Shown: positions 48,079 through 57,597, counted from the stretch's first letter. The stretch: 64,000 nucleotides of DNA from Anderseniella sp. Alg231-50 (GCF_900149695.1 NZ_LT703003.1:1736001-1800000), one strand, 5' to 3'. The notes: generated by a model not told the origin, from the letters alone. Numbers and translations are program-made.

Positions 48079-49035
48079 ATGGATATTCTTTACAACATTC
48101 TGATCGACCCGTTTGTGCAGATGGGTTCTGCGCCGGACTTCTTCCTGCAGGTTTTGTGGTCGGGGTTTGTGGCAGGCACGCTGTACTCGCTGATTGCGCT
48201 GGGTTTCGTGCTGATTTTCAAGGCATCCGGCGTGTTCAATTTCGCCCAGGGCATCATGGTGGTGTTCGCGGCACTGACCCTGGTTGGCCTTTACCAGGCA
48301 GGCGTGCCGGCTTGGCTTGCATTGATCCTGACCATCGGAGCGATGTTTGCGCTGGCCTGGCTGGTCGAGCGCATTGTGCTGCGCAACCTTGTGAACCAGG
48401 AGGAAATCATCCTGTTCATGGCGACCATCGGGCTGAACTATTTCCTGATCGGATTTGGCGAATACGTGTTCGGCGGCGAGCCGAAACCGATGATTGCCTC
48501 GGAGCTGGGATTGCCCACCGGGTCCACCACATTCGAGCCTTTCGGCGGTATTGTCATCATCGAACACCTCGACGTGGCCGCTGTCATCATGGCGATCATC
48601 CTGGTGACGGCGCTGGCGATCTTCTTCAACAAGACCCGCATCGGGCGGGCCCTGCGTGCTGTTGCTGATGATCATCAGGCGGCCCTGTCGGTCGGCATTT
48701 CGCTCAACCAGATCTGGGTTATCGTGTGGTTTGCAGCAGGTATCGTGGCGCTGGCAACCGGCATCATGTGGGGGGCCAAGTCGGATGTGTCGTTTGCCTT
48801 GCAGATTGTTGCGCTGAAAGCCCTGCCGGTGCTGATCATCGGCGGCTTCACCTCGATACCCGGCGCCATCATCGGCGGCCTGGTGATCGGATTTGGCGAG
48901 AAACTGTTTGAAATTTACTGGGGCGGGCTTTTGGGCAGTGGTGTCGAGGGCTGGTTTGCATATGTGATTGCGTTGATCTTCCTGCTGTTCCGGCCGCAAG
49001 GGCTGTTCGGCGAAAAAATCATCGAACGAATTTAG
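48079..49035 (+). CDS. livH: Branched-chain-amino-acid-type ABC permease (LivH)
   Basis: 318 residues, about eight transmembrane helices. LivH hallmarks are YSLIALGFVLIFKASGVFNF with AQGIMVVFAALTLVGLY, the RIGRALRAVADDHQAALSVG coupling loop that contacts the ATPases, and GGFTSIPGAIIGGLVIGFGE. Inner-membrane channel subunit of the importer. Confidence 0.94.
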   Translation: MDILYNILIDPFVQMGSAPDFFLQVLWSGFVAGTLYSLIALGFVLIFKASGVFNFAQGIMVVFAALTLVGLYQAGVPAWLALILTIGAMFALAWLVERIVLRNLVNQEEIILFMATIGLNYFLIGFGEYVFGGEPKPMIASELGLPTGSTTFEPFGGIVIIEHLDVAAVIMAIILVTALAIFFNKTRIGRALRAVADDHQAALSVGISLNQIWVIVWFAAGIVALATGIMWGAKSDVSFALQIVALKALPVLIIGGFTSIPGAIIGGLVIGFGEKLFEIYWGGLLGSGVEGWFAYVIALIFLLFRPQGLFGEKIIERI

Positions 49036-49056
49036 GGCGAGGCTGGGTACAAGAAA

Positions 49057-50136
49057 ATGTTTTATCGTGAAGTAGGCCAGTTCAAGACCAACTACACCGC
49101 CGACAGCCAGGTGTTTCCGATCCTGCAGGACAAGCTCGGCATTATCGCCATGCTGGTGATTGCCTATGTGATCATACCGATGGCCGGCAATGACTTTTTC
49201 ATCACCACTGTGATGATCCCGTTTCTGGTATTTACGCTGGCCACAATCGGCCTGAACATCCTGGTTGGCTATACCGGGCAATTGTCGCTGGGTACAGGAG
49301 CCTTCATGGGGGTAGGGGCATATTCGTGTTACAAGCTGACCACCATTTTCCCTGATGTGAACATCATCATCATGGTGCTGTTGTCCGGCTTCTTTGCCGC
49401 CGGTGTTGGCATCCTGTTCGGCTTGCCGTCGCTGCGCATCAAGGGTTTTTACCTGGCCGTGACCACGCTTGCCGCCCAGTTCTTCCTGGAGTGGGCGTTT
49501 ATCCGGATACCGTGGCTGTACAACTACAATGATTCCGGTGCCATCGAGGTACCGCAACGCGAGGGCTTCGGCGTGATCCTGTCGGGTGCCGCCGCGCAGC
49601 CCGTGACGCGCTACCTGGTGGTGTTGTCCATCGTGCTGGTGATGACATGGATTGCGTCCAACATCATCCGCGGCCGCATCGGCCGGTCCTGGATGATGAT
49701 CCGCGACATGGATATCGCTGCTGAACTGATGGGCGTGCGCCCTCTATATGCCAAGCTGTCGGCGTTTGCGGTGTCGTCTTTCTATTGCGGTGTCGCGGGC
49801 GCGATGGGCGTGTTTTTCTGGCTGGGTGCGGCGGAAGTTGAGAGCTTCGATATCAACCACTCGTTCCTGTTCCTGTTCATGGCCATCATCGGCGGGCTTG
49901 GTTCGCTGATCGGTTGCTACATGGGGGCTGCTTTCATCTGGATCCTGCCGATCATTATTCGCGCGCTGCCGGGCACGCTGGGCCTGGACATTAACGCTGC
50001 AACCGTCGAGCACATCAACTTCATGATTATTGGTGGTATGATCATCTTTTTCCTGATCGTTGAACCACACGGGCTTGCGCGACTGTGGCAGATAGCAAAA
50101 GAAAAACTCAGGACGTGGCCGTTCCCCTACTCCTGA
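49057..50136 (+). CDS. livM: Branched-chain-amino-acid-type ABC permease (LivM)
   Basis: 359 residues. LivM signatures: LNILVGYTGQLSLGTGAFMG, GLPSLRIKGFYLAVTTLAAQ, GRSWMMIRDMDIAAELMGVR (coupling loop) and AIIGGLGSLIGCYMGAAFIW. The N-terminus has a polar extension of about 25 residues before the first helix. Follows livH by 21 bases. Confidence 0.94.
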   Translation: MFYREVGQFKTNYTADSQVFPILQDKLGIIAMLVIAYVIIPMAGNDFFITTVMIPFLVFTLATIGLNILVGYTGQLSLGTGAFMGVGAYSCYKLTTIFPDVNIIIMVLLSGFFAAGVGILFGLPSLRIKGFYLAVTTLAAQFFLEWAFIRIPWLYNYNDSGAIEVPQREGFGVILSGAAAQPVTRYLVVLSIVLVMTWIASNIIRGRIGRSWMMIRDMDIAAELMGVRPLYAKLSAFAVSSFYCGVAGAMGVFFWLGAAEVESFDINHSFLFLFMAIIGGLGSLIGCYMGAAFIWILPIIIRALPGTLGLDINAATVEHINFMIIGGMIIFFLIVEPHGLARLWQIAKEKLRTWPFPYS

Positions 50137-50268
50137 TCTGAGAGATGAGGCATTTTTTTTGGGAGCAAGAAACTGAAGTGTCATCAATCCGGGAGCACGG
50201 ATCAGATGGCGTAAATTTAAACAAAAGCAACCGGATCCACGACGGGACGGTATTCAGGGAGGAAACCA

Positions 50269-51576
50269 ATGAAGAAGCTTTTGATGACTGGTGTAGCCTT
50301 TGCCACCTTGGCAGGTACTACATTTACTGCGGCCCCGGTGGCGCATGCCGAAGACACGATGTTCGTGCCTTCGCTGAGCTATCGCACCGGGCCATTCGCC
50401 AGTGGTGGCACACCGCTGGCCAACGGTTATGCCGATTACTTCAACATGCTGAATGCCCGTGATGGCGGCATTGGCGGCGTCAAGATTGTCGTCGAAGAAT
50501 GCGAAACCGGCTACAATGCCCAGAAGGGTGTCGAGTGCTACGAGTCGACCAAGGGCAAGGGCGCGCTGGTGTACAACCCGTATTCAACCGGCATCACCCT
50601 GCAGCTCATTCCAAAAGCACCGGTTGACAAGATTCCGGTGCTCTCGATGGGTTATGGCCTGTCGGCAGCTGCTATCGGCGAGAAGTTCCCGTGGACCTTC
50701 ACCTATCCGACAAGCTACTGGAGCCAGCTGTCATCGATCCTCAAGTACATCGATGCCAATGGCGGCCTCAAGGGCAAGAAAGTCGGCTTCATCTATCTTG
50801 ATGTCGGGTACGGCAAGGAGCCTATCCCGCTGCTCGAACAGCTGGCCAAGGATCAGGGTTTTGAAGTTGCCAAGTTCCCGGTCGGCGTGAAGGAAATGCA
50901 GAACCAGAGTTCGCAATGGCTGAACGTCCGCAAGGAACGCCCTGACTACATGGTCATGTGGGGCTGGGGTGCGATGAACGCTACGGCTGTCAAGGAAGCG
51001 GCCAAGATCAAGTATCCGCTGGACAAGTTCATCGGCAACTGGTGGGCCGGCGCACACGCAGACCTGCGTTCGGTCGGTGAAGCTGGCAAGGGCTACAAAG
51101 CCGCCAACTTCTCCGGAGTGGGAACTGACTTCCCGGCGCTTCAGGATGTGATCAAGCATGTTGTTGACAAGGGTGGCAGCCAGGTTGCCAGTAAAGACCT
51201 CGTCGGCGACGTCCTGTACAATCGCGGCCTGTTCAACTCCGTGCTGATTGCCGAAGGCATCCGCGCGGCCCAGGCCAAGACCGGCAAGAAAGTCATCACA
51301 GGTGCAGACCTGCGTGATGGCTTCGAAAACTTCGACCTGTCGGAAGCGCGCCTGAAAGAGCTTGGCCTGGAAGGCTTTACCGCTCCGATCAAGGGATCCT
51401 GCAAGGACCATGAAGGCGCCGGTTCAGTGTTCATCCAGCAGTGGGACGGCAAGGACTGGGTCAAGATTTCCGATCCGATCGCACCTGATACCGCTGTCGT
51501 ACGGCCGCTTCTGGAAGCAGCTGCAGACAAGTACCTGTCCGACAAGCCTGAATGGAAGACCCAGACCTGCAGCTGA
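50269..51576 (+). CDS. ABC transporter substrate-binding protein, Liv/HAAT family
   Basis: 435 residues with a Sec signal peptide (MKKLLMTGVAFATLAGTTFT, cleavage after AHA). Periplasmic type I fold: FVPSLSYRTGPFASGGTPLA is the first ligand-contact strand, GGIGGVKIVVEECETGYNAQ the classic hinge region, and WGWGAMNATAVKEAAKIKYP the second-domain ligand strand. Larger than typical LivJ (about 370 residues), like aromatic- or amide-linked members. AGGAGG-type site GGGAGGAAACC precedes the ATG. Ligand unknown; context suggests an aromatic or branched amino acid or acid. Confidence 0.92.
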   Translation: MKKLLMTGVAFATLAGTTFTAAPVAHAEDTMFVPSLSYRTGPFASGGTPLANGYADYFNMLNARDGGIGGVKIVVEECETGYNAQKGVECYESTKGKGALVYNPYSTGITLQLIPKAPVDKIPVLSMGYGLSAAAIGEKFPWTFTYPTSYWSQLSSILKYIDANGGLKGKKVGFIYLDVGYGKEPIPLLEQLAKDQGFEVAKFPVGVKEMQNQSSQWLNVRKERPDYMVMWGWGAMNATAVKEAAKIKYPLDKFIGNWWAGAHADLRSVGEAGKGYKAANFSGVGTDFPALQDVIKHVVDKGGSQVASKDLVGDVLYNRGLFNSVLIAEGIRAAQAKTGKKVITGADLRDGFENFDLSEARLKELGLEGFTAPIKGSCKDHEGAGSVFIQQWDGKDWVKISDPIAPDTAVVRPLLEAAADKYLSDKPEWKTQTCS

Positions 51577-51612
51577 TTGCAGTGATGTGCTCTGAAATTT
51601 AACGATAATACT

Positions 51613-51637
51613 CCGCCTGCCTTATCGGGGCAGGCGG
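51613..51637 (+). other. Stem-loop after the ABC binding-protein gene
   Basis: CCGCCTGCC pairs with GGCAGGCGG over a 7-base loop, 36 bases after the stop. No T-run follows. Probably an mRNA-stabilising or partial-termination hairpin separating the abundant binding-protein message from the second ATPase gene. Confidence 0.65.
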
Positions 51638-51676
51638 GGCTGATCACCCCCGCTATCCAATTGAAGGCGTTTGCCC

Positions 51677-52522
51677 ATGGCCGAAACCCTTGCTGCCCAA
51701 GACACTGAAGCACAGACCGAACAACCTGTTCTGTCGATCAACAATATCGAGGTGATCTACAATCACGTCATCCTGGTGTTGAAAGGTGTATCGCTCGATG
51801 TGCCGCAGGGCGGTATCACGGCTTTGCTGGGTGCAAACGGCGCCGGAAAAACCACGACGCTGAAAGCGGTGTCGAACCTGCTGCGCGCGGAACGCGGGGA
51901 CGTGACCAAGGGAACCATCGAGTTCAAGGGCGAGCGGATCGACCAGCTTACGCCCAACGAAATGGTGAAGCGTGGCTGCATCCAGGTGATGGAAGGCCGT
52001 CACTGTTTTGAACACCTGACCATCGAAGACAATCTCCTGGCCGGCGCCTTTACCCGGCGCGACGGCCGCGCGGCAATCGCCCAGGACCTTGAGATGGTCT
52101 ACAACTATTTTCCGCGGCTGCGTGAGCGCCGCACCTCGCAGGCCGGCTATACGTCCGGCGGCGAACAGCAAATGTGCGCCATCGGCCGGGCGCTGATGTC
52201 GCGCCCGACGACCATCCTGCTGGACGAGCCGTCCATGGGGCTGGCGCCGCAGCTGGTCGAGGAAATTTTCGAGATCGTCAAGAAGCTGAACGAAAACGAA
52301 GGCGTGTCCTTCCTGCTGGCCGAGCAGAATACCAACATTGCACTGCGCTATGCCAAATACGGCTACATCCTGGAAAACGGCCGGGTGGTGCTGGACGGGG
52401 AAGCGTCCGCCCTGCGTGACAATGAAGACGTGAAAGAATTCTATCTTGGCGTGTCGGGCGAAAACCGCCGTTCGTTCAAGAATGTAAAGGCCTACAAGAG
52501 ACGCAAACGCTGGCTGGCCTGA
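51677..52522 (+). CDS. livF: Branched-chain-amino-acid-type ABC transporter ATPase
   Basis: 281 residues from the ATG at 51677 (a TTG two codons upstream is unlikely). Walker A GANGAGKTTTLKAVSNLLRA near 51, signature YTSGGEQQMCAIGRALMSRP near 158, Walker B ILLDEPSMGLAPQLVEEIF, H-loop-position sequence LLAEQNTNIALRYAKYG, where Gln-Asn follow Glu as in LivF. The basic tail (FKNVKAYKRRKRWLA) is longer than usual. Partner of the LivG-type ATPase. Confidence 0.93.
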   Translation: MAETLAAQDTEAQTEQPVLSINNIEVIYNHVILVLKGVSLDVPQGGITALLGANGAGKTTTLKAVSNLLRAERGDVTKGTIEFKGERIDQLTPNEMVKRGCIQVMEGRHCFEHLTIEDNLLAGAFTRRDGRAAIAQDLEMVYNYFPRLRERRTSQAGYTSGGEQQMCAIGRALMSRPTTILLDEPSMGLAPQLVEEIFEIVKKLNENEGVSFLLAEQNTNIALRYAKYGYILENGRVVLDGEASALRDNEDVKEFYLGVSGENRRSFKNVKAYKRRKRWLA

Positions 52523-52572
52523 CCATTGGTTGCCTGACGTTGAGCCGCATAAGGCAAGTTGGAACTGACATT

Positions 52573-53808
52573 ATGACTTCGTACTTTGATGAGCTGGAGA
52601 CGCGTGACCACGAGGCGCGCGAGGCACAACTGTTCAGGGACCTGCCTGCTCAGATCGAGTATGCGCTGACCGCTCCCGGCTGGAAACGCTTCCTGGCAGG
52701 TGCCGAACCGTCCGGAACCACTTCCAGGCAAGCCCTGGCCCGGTTGCCGGTGCTGCGCAAGACCGACCTGAAAGACCTGCAGGCGGCAGAGCCGCCGTTC
52801 GGCGGATTTACGCCCGGTGGCCCGGAGACCTGGGGCCGGGTGTTCATGTCGCCGGGACCGATATTCGAACCGATGGGACTTGCAGCCGACCCCTGGCGCG
52901 GGGCGCGTGCGCTGTTTGCCGCCGGTTTCAGGCCGGGTGACATGGTGCACAATTGTTTCGCCTACCATCTGACGCCGGGCGGGTTCATTCTCGACGAAGG
53001 CGCGCGTGCACTGGGATGTTCGGTTATTCCCGCCGGTATCGGCAATACTGAACTGCAGATGGACAATATCGAGGCACTGAAACCGGTCGGGTTCACCGGC
53101 ACGCCGGATTTTCTGAAAATCCTGCAGGACAAGGCCGCAGAGGCCGGTCGCGACGTCTCGTCGATCAAGCGGGCGCTGGTATCAGGCGGGGCGCTGTTTC
53201 CGAGCCTGCGCGAAGAGTATGCCAGCCGCGGGGTCAGCGTGTTGCAGTGTTATGCAACGGCCGACGTCGGGGTCATTGCCTATGAGAGCGAGGCAATGGA
53301 AGGCATGATTGTGGATGAAGGCGTCATCCTGGAAATTGTTCGACCCGGCACCGACGAGCCGGTTGCGGAAGGTGAAGTCGGTGAGGTGGTCGTCACCAAC
53401 TTCAACAAAACCTACCCGATGATCCGCTTCGGCACCGGCGACCTGTCGGCAATCCTGCCAGGCGCCAGCCCCTGCGGACGCAGCAACCAGCGTATCAAGG
53501 GCTGGATGGGCCGGGCGGACCAGACCACGAAGGTCAAGGGCATGTTCGTACACCCGTCGCAAGTTGCGGACATCGGCAAGGCCCATCCGGAGCTTGGCAA
53601 GTTGCGCTTGGTCGTCGGGCGCAGTAATGAACAGGATACCCTGGTATTGCAGGCAGAATGCGCCAATGCCGCTGACGGTCTGGCGGAAGCCGTTGCCGGG
53701 ACCATGCAAAAGATCTGCAAGATACGTGGACAGGTTGAGCTGGTTGCCGTAGGTAGTCTGGCAAATGACGGAAAGGTGATTTCAGACGATCGTCCTGCTG
53801 CTGCCTGA
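52573..53808 (+). CDS. Phenylacetate-CoA-ligase-like AMP-forming enzyme
   Basis: 411 residues from the ATG at 52573, preceded by GGAAC at 8 bases. Resembles PaaK-group ligases: ARLPVLRKTDLKDLQAAEPP at the N-terminus, GTPDFLKILQDKAAEAGRD, VSGGALFPSLREEYASRGV, LQCYATADVGVIAYESE (A5-like) and TYPMIRFGTGDLSAILPGAS (A7-like) with GRADQTTKVKGMFVHPSQV before the C-terminal domain. The N-terminal P-loop of PaaK, (S/T)SGTTG, is replaced by SPGPIF, so the phosphate-binding loop is degenerate. Likely activates an aryl- or acyl-acetate made by the same pathway. Confidence 0.85.
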   Translation: MTSYFDELETRDHEAREAQLFRDLPAQIEYALTAPGWKRFLAGAEPSGTTSRQALARLPVLRKTDLKDLQAAEPPFGGFTPGGPETWGRVFMSPGPIFEPMGLAADPWRGARALFAAGFRPGDMVHNCFAYHLTPGGFILDEGARALGCSVIPAGIGNTELQMDNIEALKPVGFTGTPDFLKILQDKAAEAGRDVSSIKRALVSGGALFPSLREEYASRGVSVLQCYATADVGVIAYESEAMEGMIVDEGVILEIVRPGTDEPVAEGEVGEVVVTNFNKTYPMIRFGTGDLSAILPGASPCGRSNQRIKGWMGRADQTTKVKGMFVHPSQVADIGKAHPELGKLRLVVGRSNEQDTLVLQAECANAADGLAEAVAGTMQKICKIRGQVELVAVGSLANDGKVISDDRPAAA

Positions 53809-53865
53809 TCTGTTATCTGGTACAAGACGTACTTCTAAAGCGTTATCCAGAACATCAGGAAGACC

Positions 53866-54912
53866 ATGCCGGACAATTCCAAAAATCGCGAATTTGCGCT
53901 GCCTGCCGACCATCCGCCAGTCGTCGGCGGAAAGACCGGCGTTCTCATCATGAACCTTGGAACCCCTGAGGCCACCAGCTACTGGCCGATGCGGCGTTAT
54001 CTGAAGGAGTTCCTCTCGGACCCGCGGGTGATCGAAACAAACCGGGCGTTATGGTGGGTTATCCTCAACGGTATCGTCCTGACGTTTCGGCCCAAAAAGT
54101 CCGGCCATGCCTACGAGCTGATCTGGAACAAGGAGCGCAACGAGTCTCCGTTGAAAACCATAACCCGGTCACAGTCCGGGCAATTGGCAGAGCTGTATTC
54201 GGGTAATGCCGAGATAGTGGTTGACTGGGCCATGCGCTATGGCATGCCGCCGGTGAAGGAGCGTATCGAGCATCTGAAGAGCCTGGGCTGCGACAAGATC
54301 GTGCTGTTTCCGCTCTATCCACAATATTCAGCGACCACGACGGCAACGGCGCTGGATAAATGCTATGACGCGCTGAAGCAGATGCGGTGGCAACCGGCCA
54401 TTCGCACCGTGCCGCCCTATCATGATGACCCGGCCTATATAGATGCGCTGGCAAGCAGCCTGACGGCGCACCTGAAAGCCATCGACTACAAGCCCGATGT
54501 CGTGGTGGCATCGTTCCACGGGTTGCCGAAGTCGTACCTGATGCGCGGTGATCCCTATCACTGCCATTGCCAGAAGACCGCGCGGCTGCTGCGCGAGCAA
54601 ATGGGTATGAAGGAAGGCGAATTGATCATCACCTTCCAGTCGCGGTTCGGAACCGAGGAATGGCTGCAGCCGTATACCGACAAGACAATCGAGAAACTGG
54701 CGGCGGACGGAGTGAAAAACGTCGTCGTCATTACGCCGGGTTTTTCTTCCGATTGTGTTGAAACACTTGAGGAAATCGCCATCGGAGTGAAGGAAGCCTT
54801 TATCGAACACGGCGGCGAGAATTTCTCCGTGGCACCATGCCTGAACGACAGCAAGGCATCGATAAAAATGCTCAAGCATCTGATTGACCGGGAGCTTGCC
54901 GGCTGGATTTGA
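53866..54912 (+). CDS. hemH: Ferrochelatase
   Basis: 348 residues. Inserts Fe2+ into protoporphyrin IX, the last step of protoheme synthesis. Markers: VLIMNLGTPEATSYWPMRRY, FLSDPRVIE, the metal-site His in VVASFHGLPKSYLMRGDPYH, CHCQKTARLLREQMG and the VITPGFSSDCVETLEEIAIG motif with the catalytic Glu. The AGGA site lies 7 bases before the ATG. Stands alone, 57 bases after the ligase gene. Confidence 0.96.
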   Translation: MPDNSKNREFALPADHPPVVGGKTGVLIMNLGTPEATSYWPMRRYLKEFLSDPRVIETNRALWWVILNGIVLTFRPKKSGHAYELIWNKERNESPLKTITRSQSGQLAELYSGNAEIVVDWAMRYGMPPVKERIEHLKSLGCDKIVLFPLYPQYSATTTATALDKCYDALKQMRWQPAIRTVPPYHDDPAYIDALASSLTAHLKAIDYKPDVVVASFHGLPKSYLMRGDPYHCHCQKTARLLREQMGMKEGELIITFQSRFGTEEWLQPYTDKTIEKLAADGVKNVVVITPGFSSDCVETLEEIAIGVKEAFIEHGGENFSVAPCLNDSKASIKMLKHLIDRELAGWI

Positions 54913-55000
54913 GACTTATCCTTGCGTTGCTTCTGTGAGTTGACGAAATTGCGACGTGAAACAGGCGAATCAAAGTAGTTTTTAACCAATTTCCGCCACT

Positions 55001-55017
55001 CTGCCGCAAAACGGCAG
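55001..55017 (+). other. Small hairpin between hemH and the SPFH gene
   Basis: CTGCCG pairs with CGGCAG over a CAAAA loop, 34 bases before the SPFH start. A TCTTTTC tract follows 10 bases later. It could be a weak hemH terminator or a leader hairpin. Confidence 0.35.
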
Positions 55018-55050
55018 GCGCTTGCGTCTTTTCAAATAAGGATTGGTTTC

Positions 55051-56034
55051 ATGCTTGAAGGTTTCAGTGTTTTCGTTCTGGTGCTGCTTGCACTGGCGGT
55101 CATCACCCTGTTCAAGTCGATCACGACCGTGCCCCAGGGCTTTGAGTACACCGTCGAACGATTTGGACGCTACATCAAGACGCTGGGCCCCGGCCTTGGC
55201 ATCATCCTGCCGTTCATCGATCGGGTCGGATCGAAAATGAACATGATGGAACAGGTGCTGGAAGTGCCGAGCCAGGAGGTCATCACCAAGGACAATGCCA
55301 TGGTGCAGGTCGATGGCGTGGCGTTTTTTCAGGTACTGGATGCAGCCAAGGCGACATATGAAGTCAACCGGCTGGAAAATGCGATTCTCAATATAACCAT
55401 GACCAATATACGTACCGTCATGGGGTCGATGGACCTGGACAGCCTGTTGTCGCAGCGCGATGACATCAACCATGCCATATTGGGTGTGGTCGACCAGGCG
55501 ACCTCCCCGTGGGGCGTTAAGATGACCCGCATCGACATCAAGGACATCAACCCGCCGCGTGACCTGGTTGATTCCATGGCCCGGCAGATGAAGGCAGAGC
55601 GTGACAAGCGTGCCGCCATCCTGGAAGCCCAGGGGGCACGTGAATCTGCAATTCTGAAGGCCGAAGGCGAGAAACAGGCAATCATGCTGGATGCCGAGGG
55701 CAGGCGTGAAGCTGCGTTCCGCGATGCCGAGGCGCGTGAGCGTGCGGCCGAGGCGGAGGCAAACGCCACACGCATGGTGTCGGTTGCCATTGCTGAAGGC
55801 GATGTCCAGGCGGTAAACTACTTTGTCGCCAACAATTACATCACGGCGCTGGAAAGCATTGCCAAGTCACCGAACCAGAAATTGCTGATGCTGCCGGTGG
55901 AAGCCTCCAGCGTTATCGGGTCGATTGCAGGCGTTGCCGAAATTGCCAAGGAAGCGTTCGGCGAAGGTGGTGGTGGCGCACAGCGCTCCGGCAGCGCGCA
56001 GCGTGGCGCGAGCGTACCGAAAGTGAAGCAATAA
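55051..56034 (+). CDS. SPFH/band-7 membrane protein (QmcA/stomatin-like)
   Basis: 327 residues. One N-terminal membrane helix (FVLVLLALAVITLFKSI), then the SPFH domain from about residue 28 (VPQGFEYTVERFGRYIKTLG, ILPFIDRVGSK, VITKDNAMVQVDGVAFFQVL) and a helical Ala/Glu-rich coiled-coil at 190-250. Such proteins form large membrane scaffolds. GGATTGGTTTC with AAGGA precedes the ATG. The paired NfeD gene follows after 12 bases, the usual arrangement. Confidence 0.93.
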   Translation: MLEGFSVFVLVLLALAVITLFKSITTVPQGFEYTVERFGRYIKTLGPGLGIILPFIDRVGSKMNMMEQVLEVPSQEVITKDNAMVQVDGVAFFQVLDAAKATYEVNRLENAILNITMTNIRTVMGSMDLDSLLSQRDDINHAILGVVDQATSPWGVKMTRIDIKDINPPRDLVDSMARQMKAERDKRAAILEAQGARESAILKAEGEKQAIMLDAEGRREAAFRDAEARERAAEAEANATRMVSVAIAEGDVQAVNYFVANNYITALESIAKSPNQKLLMLPVEASSVIGSIAGVAEIAKEAFGEGGGGAQRSGSAQRGASVPKVKQ

Positions 56035-56046
56035 GGGCGACGGCTG

Positions 56047-56493
56047 ATGGCTGAAATTCTGGGTATTTTTGGAGACTGGACCTGGTGGATCATAGCCGGG
56101 TTGCTGCTGGTCAGCGAGTTGCTTGCCACCAGTATCTTTCTTGTCTGGTTCGGGCTGGCTGCATTGAGCGTCGGCCTCGCCGACCTGTTTCTGGGTCTGA
56201 CCTGGCAGATGGAGATTATCCTGTTCGTCGTGCTGTCGGTGGTCTACCTGCTGCTCGGTCGGCGCTATGTCAGGACGCGGGCCACCGGTGAGGACAACCT
56301 GCCCTACCTGAACCAGCGCGTGAATGCATTTGTCGGCCGTACCGCAACGTTGCACGAACCCATCGTCAACGGCGAGGGCAAGGTGCGCATCGATGATGCG
56401 TTGTGGCGGGTTACCGGCACCGATGCACCGGCCGGCTCCAGGGTCCGCATTACCGGCGGTTCCAACATGGTGCTGGAAACCGAGCCCGCGTGA
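56047..56493 (+). CDS. NfeD-family membrane protein
   Basis: 148 residues. Two to three hydrophobic helices (TWWIIAGLLLVSELLATSIF, LAALSVGLADLFLG, MEIILFVVLSVVYLLLG) and a C-terminal OB-fold region (RTATLHEPIVNGEGKVRIDD, WRVTGTDAPAGSRVRIT). This short NfeD1b-type protein lacks the serine-protease domain and pairs with SPFH proteins. Convergent with galU. Confidence 0.92.
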   Translation: MAEILGIFGDWTWWIIAGLLLVSELLATSIFLVWFGLAALSVGLADLFLGLTWQMEIILFVVLSVVYLLLGRRYVRTRATGEDNLPYLNQRVNAFVGRTATLHEPIVNGEGKVRIDDALWRVTGTDAPAGSRVRITGGSNMVLETEPA

Positions 56494-56527
56494 GTACGCC
56501 GGCGAGTTCTATCCGGGCCGGAAAGTT

Positions 56528-57418
56528 CTAATCCAGCCCGCCGTTTCTTGCGATAATCTGCTTCAGCACCTGTGTGAATTGCGGGCTTATGTCGGTGCGT
56601 GACAGGCCAAGTGCAACATTGGCCGCCAGGAAGCCGACCTTGTCGCCGCAATCGTAGGTGGTTCCGGTAAATTTCAGGCCGTAGAAGTCCTGCTCATCCA
56701 TCAGTTTGAGCATGCTGTCGGTCAACTGGATTTCACCGCCGGCACCGGCGGTCTGCTTGTCGAGCAGGGCGAATATCTCCGGTTGCAGAATGTAACGGCC
56801 GGAAATGATGAGGTTGGACGGGGCATCTTCATGCTTCGGCTTTTCGACCATCGAGGTGATTTCAAAGCCTTCACCGGCGTCAGCGCCGACCCCGACAACG
56901 CCATATTTGTGTACCTGGTCCTGCGGCACTTCCTCCACAGCAATCACATTGCCACCGCGCGCGTCATAGACATTCTTCATCTGCGCCAGGCAGCCGGGCG
57001 AGCCGTGAATGAACATGTCGGGCAGCAACAGGGCGAACGGCTCATTGCCGACAAGGTCACGTGCACACCACACGGCGTGACCGAGACCAAGGGGCTCCTG
57101 CTGACGGGTAAAACTGGTCTGGCCCGCGCCGGGCAGGTCTGACTGGAGAATTTCGAGCTCAATGTCCTTGTTGCGGCGCTTGAGGGTTTCTTCCAGTTCA
57201 AACTGCTTGTCGAAATGGTCCTCGATAACCGCCTTGTTGCGGCCGGTGACGAAAATGAAGTGTTCGATACCGGCTTCGCGTGCTTCGTCAACGGCAAGCT
57301 GGATGACCGGACGGTCCACAATCGTCAGCATTTCCTTCGGAACAGCCTTGGTCGCCGGCAGAAACCGCGTGCCAAGTCCTGCCACCGGAAACACCGCCTT
57401 TTTAATTTTGCTGGTCAT
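56528..57418 (-). CDS. galU: UTP-glucose-1-phosphate uridylyltransferase
   Basis: 296 residues from the ATG at 57418. Makes UDP-glucose from UTP and glucose 1-phosphate for envelope sugars. Signatures: [65 protein letters not shown] and [20 protein letters not shown]. Divergent from galE over a 179-base promoter region, so both act in the same nucleotide-sugar branch. Confidence 0.96.
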   Translation of the reverse strand: MTSKIKKAVFPVAGLGTRFLPATKAVPKEMLTIVDRPVIQLAVDEAREAGIEHFIFVTGRNKAVIEDHFDKQFELEETLKRRNKDIELEILQSDLPGAGQTSFTRQQEPLGLGHAVWCARDLVGNEPFALLLPDMFIHGSPGCLAQMKNVYDARGGNVIAVEEVPQDQVHKYGVVGVGADAGEGFEITSMVEKPKHEDAPSNLIISGRYILQPEIFALLDKQTAGAGGEIQLTDSMLKLMDEQDFYGLKFTGTTYDCGDKVGFLAANVALGLSRTDISPQFTQVLKQIIARNGGLD

Positions 57419-57597
57419 CGCTCCGATACCTATCCCCTCAATCGCCCCGATGTTGTGTGAAAACTCACTCAATATCAGGCATCAACAGTAAAGCTTTCTA
57501 AACGTTTTGTTTGGGTTTTGTTAGCACAATCAGCCTTCGACGCAGGTCCGTGATTCGGGCGTAAACCAACTGATGCAATCCGGGGATGCAATCTGGA

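Noticed and set aside
48061-49557. 498-residue minus-strand frame antisense to livH/livM
   Set aside because: It is the mirror of two clear permease genes, is rich in His, Gln and Arg, and shows no domain. It exists because of codon bias on the opposite strand.
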